Source: Gammaproteobacteria bacterium (GTDB lineage: Bacteria > Pseudomonadota > Gammaproteobacteria > Nitrosococcales > Methylophagaceae). Taken from it: a DNA stretch of 17,993 nt. Within the stretch, counting starts at the first letter, position 1. Each line of letters starts with the position of its first letter. Below the pieces are notes generated by a model that ran no database searches, had not been told where the DNA came from, and saw only the letters and a list, made by a program, of their open reading frames with translations. This document shows positions 15,374 to 17,993 of the stretch, piece after piece. Made by a program: the position numbers and the translations under genes. Location: assembly GCA_003645385.1 (NCBI GenBank), contig QNEY01000010.1:1-17993 (forward strand), given 5' to 3'.

Positions 15374-16299
15374 GACTGCGCCCCCTTATTGACCATCGGG
15401 AAACCTAGTGATTCACGGCGATCATAATAAGCTTGGGCTACAGCACGCGCTAAAGTACGAACACGCAAAATAAAACGTTGACGCTCCGTCACCGAAATAG
15501 CTTTGCGTGCATCTAATAAGTTAAAGGCATGTGATGCTTTTAATACCAATTCATACGCTGGCAATGGCAAGCCAGCTTCAATCATGCGGGCACTCTCACG
15601 TTCATAAGTATCAAAATTGGCAAACAAACTATCCACATCCGCATGTTCAAAATTGTATTCTGACATTTCCACTTCATTTTGGAGGAATACATCGCCATAA
15701 GTTACCTTGCCCATCGGCCCATCGGACCAGACGAGGTCATAAACACTACTTACTCCCTGTAAATACATCGCAATACGTTCCAGCCCATAGGTGATTTCAC
15801 CCGTAACAGGACTGCATTCCAGTCCACCCACTTGCTGGAAGTAGGTGAACTGTGTGACCTCCATACCGTTGAGCCAGATTTCCCAGCCCAAGCCCCACGC
15901 ACCTAAGGTCGGTGATTCCCAATTATCTTCAACAAAACGAATATCGTGAATAGAAGTGTCTAAACCCAACATATGTAGGGAGCCAAGATAAAGCTCTTGA
16001 ATATTGATTGGGGAAGGTTTTAATACCACCTGGAACTGATAATAATGCTGGAGGCGATTTGGATTTTCACCATAACGTCCATCTGTAGGACGACGTGATG
16101 GCTGAACATAAGCTGCACTCCATGGCTCAGGGCCAATTGCACGCAAAAATGTAGCCGGATGGAATGTGCCTGCACCTACTTCCATATCATAAGGCTGCAG
16201 TAATACACAGCCTTGTTCTGCCCAATATTGTTGTAGTTTCAGGATAAGGTCCTGAAAAGTTTTGGGCGCTTCCACCACCGTTACAGCCGTTGTACTCAT
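15370..16299 (-). CDS. glyQ: Glycyl-tRNA synthetase alpha subunit
   Basis: GlyQ is the class II catalytic core subunit that activates glycine and joins GlyS in the alpha2beta2 enzyme. The 309 residues are close to the typical 300. PSRRPTDGRYGENPNRLQ (about 67-84) and ITYGLERIAMYLQGV (about 169-183) are diagnostic, and SVTERQRFILRVRTL lies near the C-terminus. The start ATG at 16299 gives about ten more N-terminal residues than the E. coli protein needs and has no clear ribosome binding site, so the exact start is a little uncertain. This is the first gene of the glyQ-glyS-gmhB-plsC-fimX unit, divergent from gshB. Confidence 0.96.
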   Translation of the reverse strand: MSTTAVTVVEAPKTFQDLILKLQQYWAEQGCVLLQPYDMEVGAGTFHPATFLRAIGPEPWSAAYVQPSRRPTDGRYGENPNRLQHYYQFQVVLKPSPINIQELYLGSLHMLGLDTSIHDIRFVEDNWESPTLGAWGLGWEIWLNGMEVTQFTYFQQVGGLECSPVTGEITYGLERIAMYLQGVSSVYDLVWSDGPMGKVTYGDVFLQNEVEMSEYNFEHADVDSLFANFDTYERESARMIEAGLPLPAYELVLKASHAFNLLDARKAISVTERQRFILRVRTLARAVAQAYYDRRESLGFPMVNKGAQS

Positions 16300-16334
16300 T
16301 CGTTTAAATCACATTAAAAATCAAAAACCCAGTG

Positions 16335-16340
16335 ATTATA
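16335..16340 (-). promoter_or_regulatory. Candidate -10 element of the glyQ operon promoter
   Basis: The minus strand carries a perfect TATAAT about 35 bp before the glyQ ATG. Only a weak -35 (CCTACA-like at 18 bp) precedes it. The 167-bp gap to gshB is very AT-rich, so this could be chance; it is the best candidate I see for the operon. Confidence 0.3.
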
Positions 16341-16406
16341 TCTAATATCTACCTTATATGTAGGGACCAAGTCACCATTAATTATAGATAACTGTTAAAG
16401 CCATTC

Positions 16407-16434
16407 TTAACTAATAAAAAAATTCAGGTAAAAT
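16407..16434 (+). promoter_or_regulatory. Candidate gshB promoter
   Basis: TTAACT (16407-16412) and TAAAAT (16429-16434) are 16 bp apart, giving a start near 16441 and a short leader. The -10 lies in TTCAGGTAAAAT, nearly identical to the stretch before the mtdA-like gene. The assignment is by inspection only. Confidence 0.35.
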
Positions 16435-16466
16435 CATTACTAAATCTTTCAACTATGAAGGTAATT

Positions 16467-17414
16467 ATGAGTCGACATATCGGGATTGTGATGGATCCTA
16501 TTTCAGAAATTAATATCAAAAAAGACAGTAGTTTTGCCATGTTACTGGCGGCACAAGCTAAAGGGTGGTCGTTGTTTTATATGGAACAGCAAGATTTATT
16601 TCTGCATCAAGGTTTCGTTTCAGCCAGTATGAAACCATTAAAGGTAATGGATAATTCTGATAACTGGTATCAATTAGGCAATACTCAAACTATGCCGCTC
16701 GCTGATCTTGATGTTATTTTGATGCGCAAAGATCCACCTTTTGATATGGAATACATCTACAGCACCTATTTGCTCGAACAAGCTCAAGCTGCTGGCGTAT
16801 TGGTAGTTAACAATCCGCAAAGCCTGCGTGATGCAAATGAAAAACTCTATACCGCCTGGTTTCCACAATGTTGTCCTCCAACATTGGTGACACGAAAAAT
16901 TGAATTGATCCGAGATTTCCAGCAACAACATAATGACATCATTTTGAAACCACTTGATGGCATGGGTGGCGCATCAATATTTCGAGTTAAACCTGATGAC
17001 CCCAATACCAGCGTCATTATTGAAACATTGACTGAACACGGACGTAAATCTGTGATGGTACAGCAATTTATTCCAGAAATTGCTGATGGTGATAAACGTA
17101 TATTAATGATTAACGGCGAGCCTGTTCCTTATGCTTTAGCCAGAATTCCAGCACAAGGTGAAACCCGAGGTAATCTAGCTGCAGGAGGTCGTGCCGAGGG
17201 AAGAGATCTCACCGAACATGATCGCTGGATCTGCCAACAAGTTGGCCCAACCTTACGTGAAAAAGGACTGTTATTTGTCGGTTTGGATGTGATTGGGAAT
17301 TATCTGACAGAAATCAATGTCACAAGCCCAACGTGTATTCGTGAACTTGATCAACAATTCAACTTGGATATTGCCGGGGATTTAATGAATAGTATTGAGC
17401 AACAACTATCATGA
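16467..17414 (+). CDS. gshB: Glutathione synthetase
   Basis: GshB joins gamma-glutamylcysteine and glycine with ATP to make glutathione in the cytoplasm. The 315 residues match the E. coli enzyme (316). HIGIVMDPISEINIKKDSSF (4-23) is the N-terminal signature. KPLDGMGG (161-168) is the ATP-grasp phosphate loop, RGNLAAGGRAEG (234-245) the substrate loop, and EINVTSPTCIREL (282-294) holds the metal ligands and C-terminal motif. I chose ATG 16467, not 16455, because GAAGG lies 5 nt before it and MSRHIGIVMDP fits the family start. The TGA overlaps the next ATG (ATGA), so the two genes are coupled. In methylotrophs glutathione can also help formaldehyde detoxification, but no such gene is seen here. 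Confidence 0.97.
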   Translation: MSRHIGIVMDPISEINIKKDSSFAMLLAAQAKGWSLFYMEQQDLFLHQGFVSASMKPLKVMDNSDNWYQLGNTQTMPLADLDVILMRKDPPFDMEYIYSTYLLEQAQAAGVLVVNNPQSLRDANEKLYTAWFPQCCPPTLVTRKIELIRDFQQQHNDIILKPLDGMGGASIFRVKPDDPNTSVIIETLTEHGRKSVMVQQFIPEIADGDKRILMINGEPVPYALARIPAQGETRGNLAAGGRAEGRDLTEHDRWICQQVGPTLREKGLLFVGLDVIGNYLTEINVTSPTCIRELDQQFNLDIAGDLMNSIEQQLS

Positions 17415-17993
17415 AATTTATTACTGTTTTATTAATTTGTTCCACCATTTTTTTAACATCTTGTGATAATGAACCACGTGCTCGCCAAGCCAAATTCTAT
17501 GCTTTTGGCACTGAAATTGATGTCAGTCTCTATGGTGTTGATTCACAGACTGCTGACCAGACTGTTGAAGTTCTGGAACAGGCTTTTTCCAATGTTGATA
17601 ACACTTGGCATGCCTGGCAACCCAGCACCTTAACAACTATAAATGATGCAATCAGTGAAGGAAAAGCTATCACTGTTAGTTCGGATGTTGCTGAATTAAT
17701 CAATCTGGCAAAAGATATTGCTATCAGTAGTCAACACTTGTTCAATCCTGCTGCCGGCAAACTATTTGAATTATGGGGTTTTCATCAAGATAACTGGTTT
17801 GAATCACATCCTCCACCTAGCCAACAAAATATTTCAGCTTGGCTTATTACTGCTCCAACTATGGAACAGATCCAAATTACCAATGGTGTATTAACGAGTG
17901 ATAATCCAATGGTAAAACTGGGGTTCGGTGGCTTTGCCAAAGGCTTTGCAGTTGACACTGCTATCAGTGCTTTACAGCAACAGGGCATCACTA
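17411..17993 (+). CDS. apbE: ApbE-type FAD:protein FMN transferase lipoprotein, N-terminal part (runs off the window)
   Basis: ApbE is a periplasmic magnesium-dependent enzyme that cleaves FAD and attaches FMN to Ser or Thr of flavoproteins such as NqrB, NqrC and RnfG. The first 194 codons are present; the family is about 330-350 residues. A signal peptide ends in the lipobox LTSC (15-18), so Cys18 should be lipidated. AFGTEIDVSLYG (31-42), FNPAAGKLFELWGF (111-124) and GGFAKGFAVD (173-182) are the family motifs, the last being the FAD-binding loop. The ATG overlaps the gshB stop. Which flavoprotein it serves cannot be told; nqr or rnf genes are not in view. Confidence 0.92.
   Translation, partial: MKFITVLLICSTIFLTSCDNEPRARQAKFYAFGTEIDVSLYGVDSQTADQTVEVLEQAFSNVDNTWHAWQPSTLTTINDAISEGKAITVSSDVAELINLAKDIAISSQHLFNPAAGKLFELWGFHQDNWFESHPPPSQQNISAWLITAPTMEQIQITNGVLTSDNPMVKLGFGGFAKGFAVDTAISALQQQGIT

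Noticed and set aside
16300..16466. T-box or other riboswitch upstream of glyQ
   Set aside because: The minus-strand leader is only about 30 nt from the best -10, has no stem or T-box sequence, and gammaproteobacterial glyQS does not use one.

Overview
This window looks like the chromosome of a gammaproteobacterial methylotroph. A Methylophaga-like organism is my best guess, inferred from gene content and AT-rich codon use and not proved. The C1 genes are a partial XoxF-type (lanthanide-dependent) methanol dehydrogenase, two paralogous methylene-tetrahydromethanopterin dehydrogenases and a beta-RFAP synthase for methanopterin synthesis. The housekeeping genes (gltX, glyQS-gmhB-plsC, htpX, gshB and a FimX-like protein) resemble gammaproteobacterial ones. 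No tRNA, rRNA, CRISPR array, prophage or intact insertion sequence is visible. No gene-free stretch exceeds about 235 bp.

Region 1 (1-2400, minus strand): gltX lies upstream of xoxF, whose 3' half is outside the window. The 188-bp gap between them holds a plausible sigma70 promoter for xoxF and a nested double palindrome. Region 2 (2470-4711): divergent from gltX is a two-gene periplasmic unit, a metallo-beta-lactamase-fold hydrolase and a fused SoxY-SoxZ carrier. These belong to the poorly understood 'quinoprotein relay' families found near PQQ dehydrogenases. A bidirectional terminator and a separate 53-bp TG...CA inverted repeat follow. A convergent gene then encodes a small secreted protein with four cysteines.

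Region 3 (4945-8938, plus strand) is a tetrahydromethanopterin cluster: mtdA-like, beta-RFAP synthase, mtdB and an ATP-grasp protein of unknown substrate. Together with XoxF these outline methanol to formaldehyde in the periplasm, then cytoplasmic oxidation of methylene-H4MPT. The two dehydrogenases carry different residues at the cofactor-discriminating position (Arg versus Asp), which suggests one makes NADPH and the other NADH. htpX follows on the same strand.

Region 4 (9902-16299, minus strand) is a tightly packed operon, glyQ-glyS-gmhB-plsC-fimX, with overlapping stops and starts. It joins translation, lipopolysaccharide heptose, phospholipid synthesis and a c-di-GMP receptor-type protein with degenerate catalytic motifs. 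Region 5 (16467-17993, plus strand) starts divergently with gshB, which overlaps an ApbE-type FMN transferase lipoprotein cut by the window edge.

The items most worth following up are the relay genes plus the four-cysteine protein, the ATP-grasp protein in the methanopterin cluster, the paired dehydrogenases with apparently split cofactor use, and the two unexplained palindromic elements.
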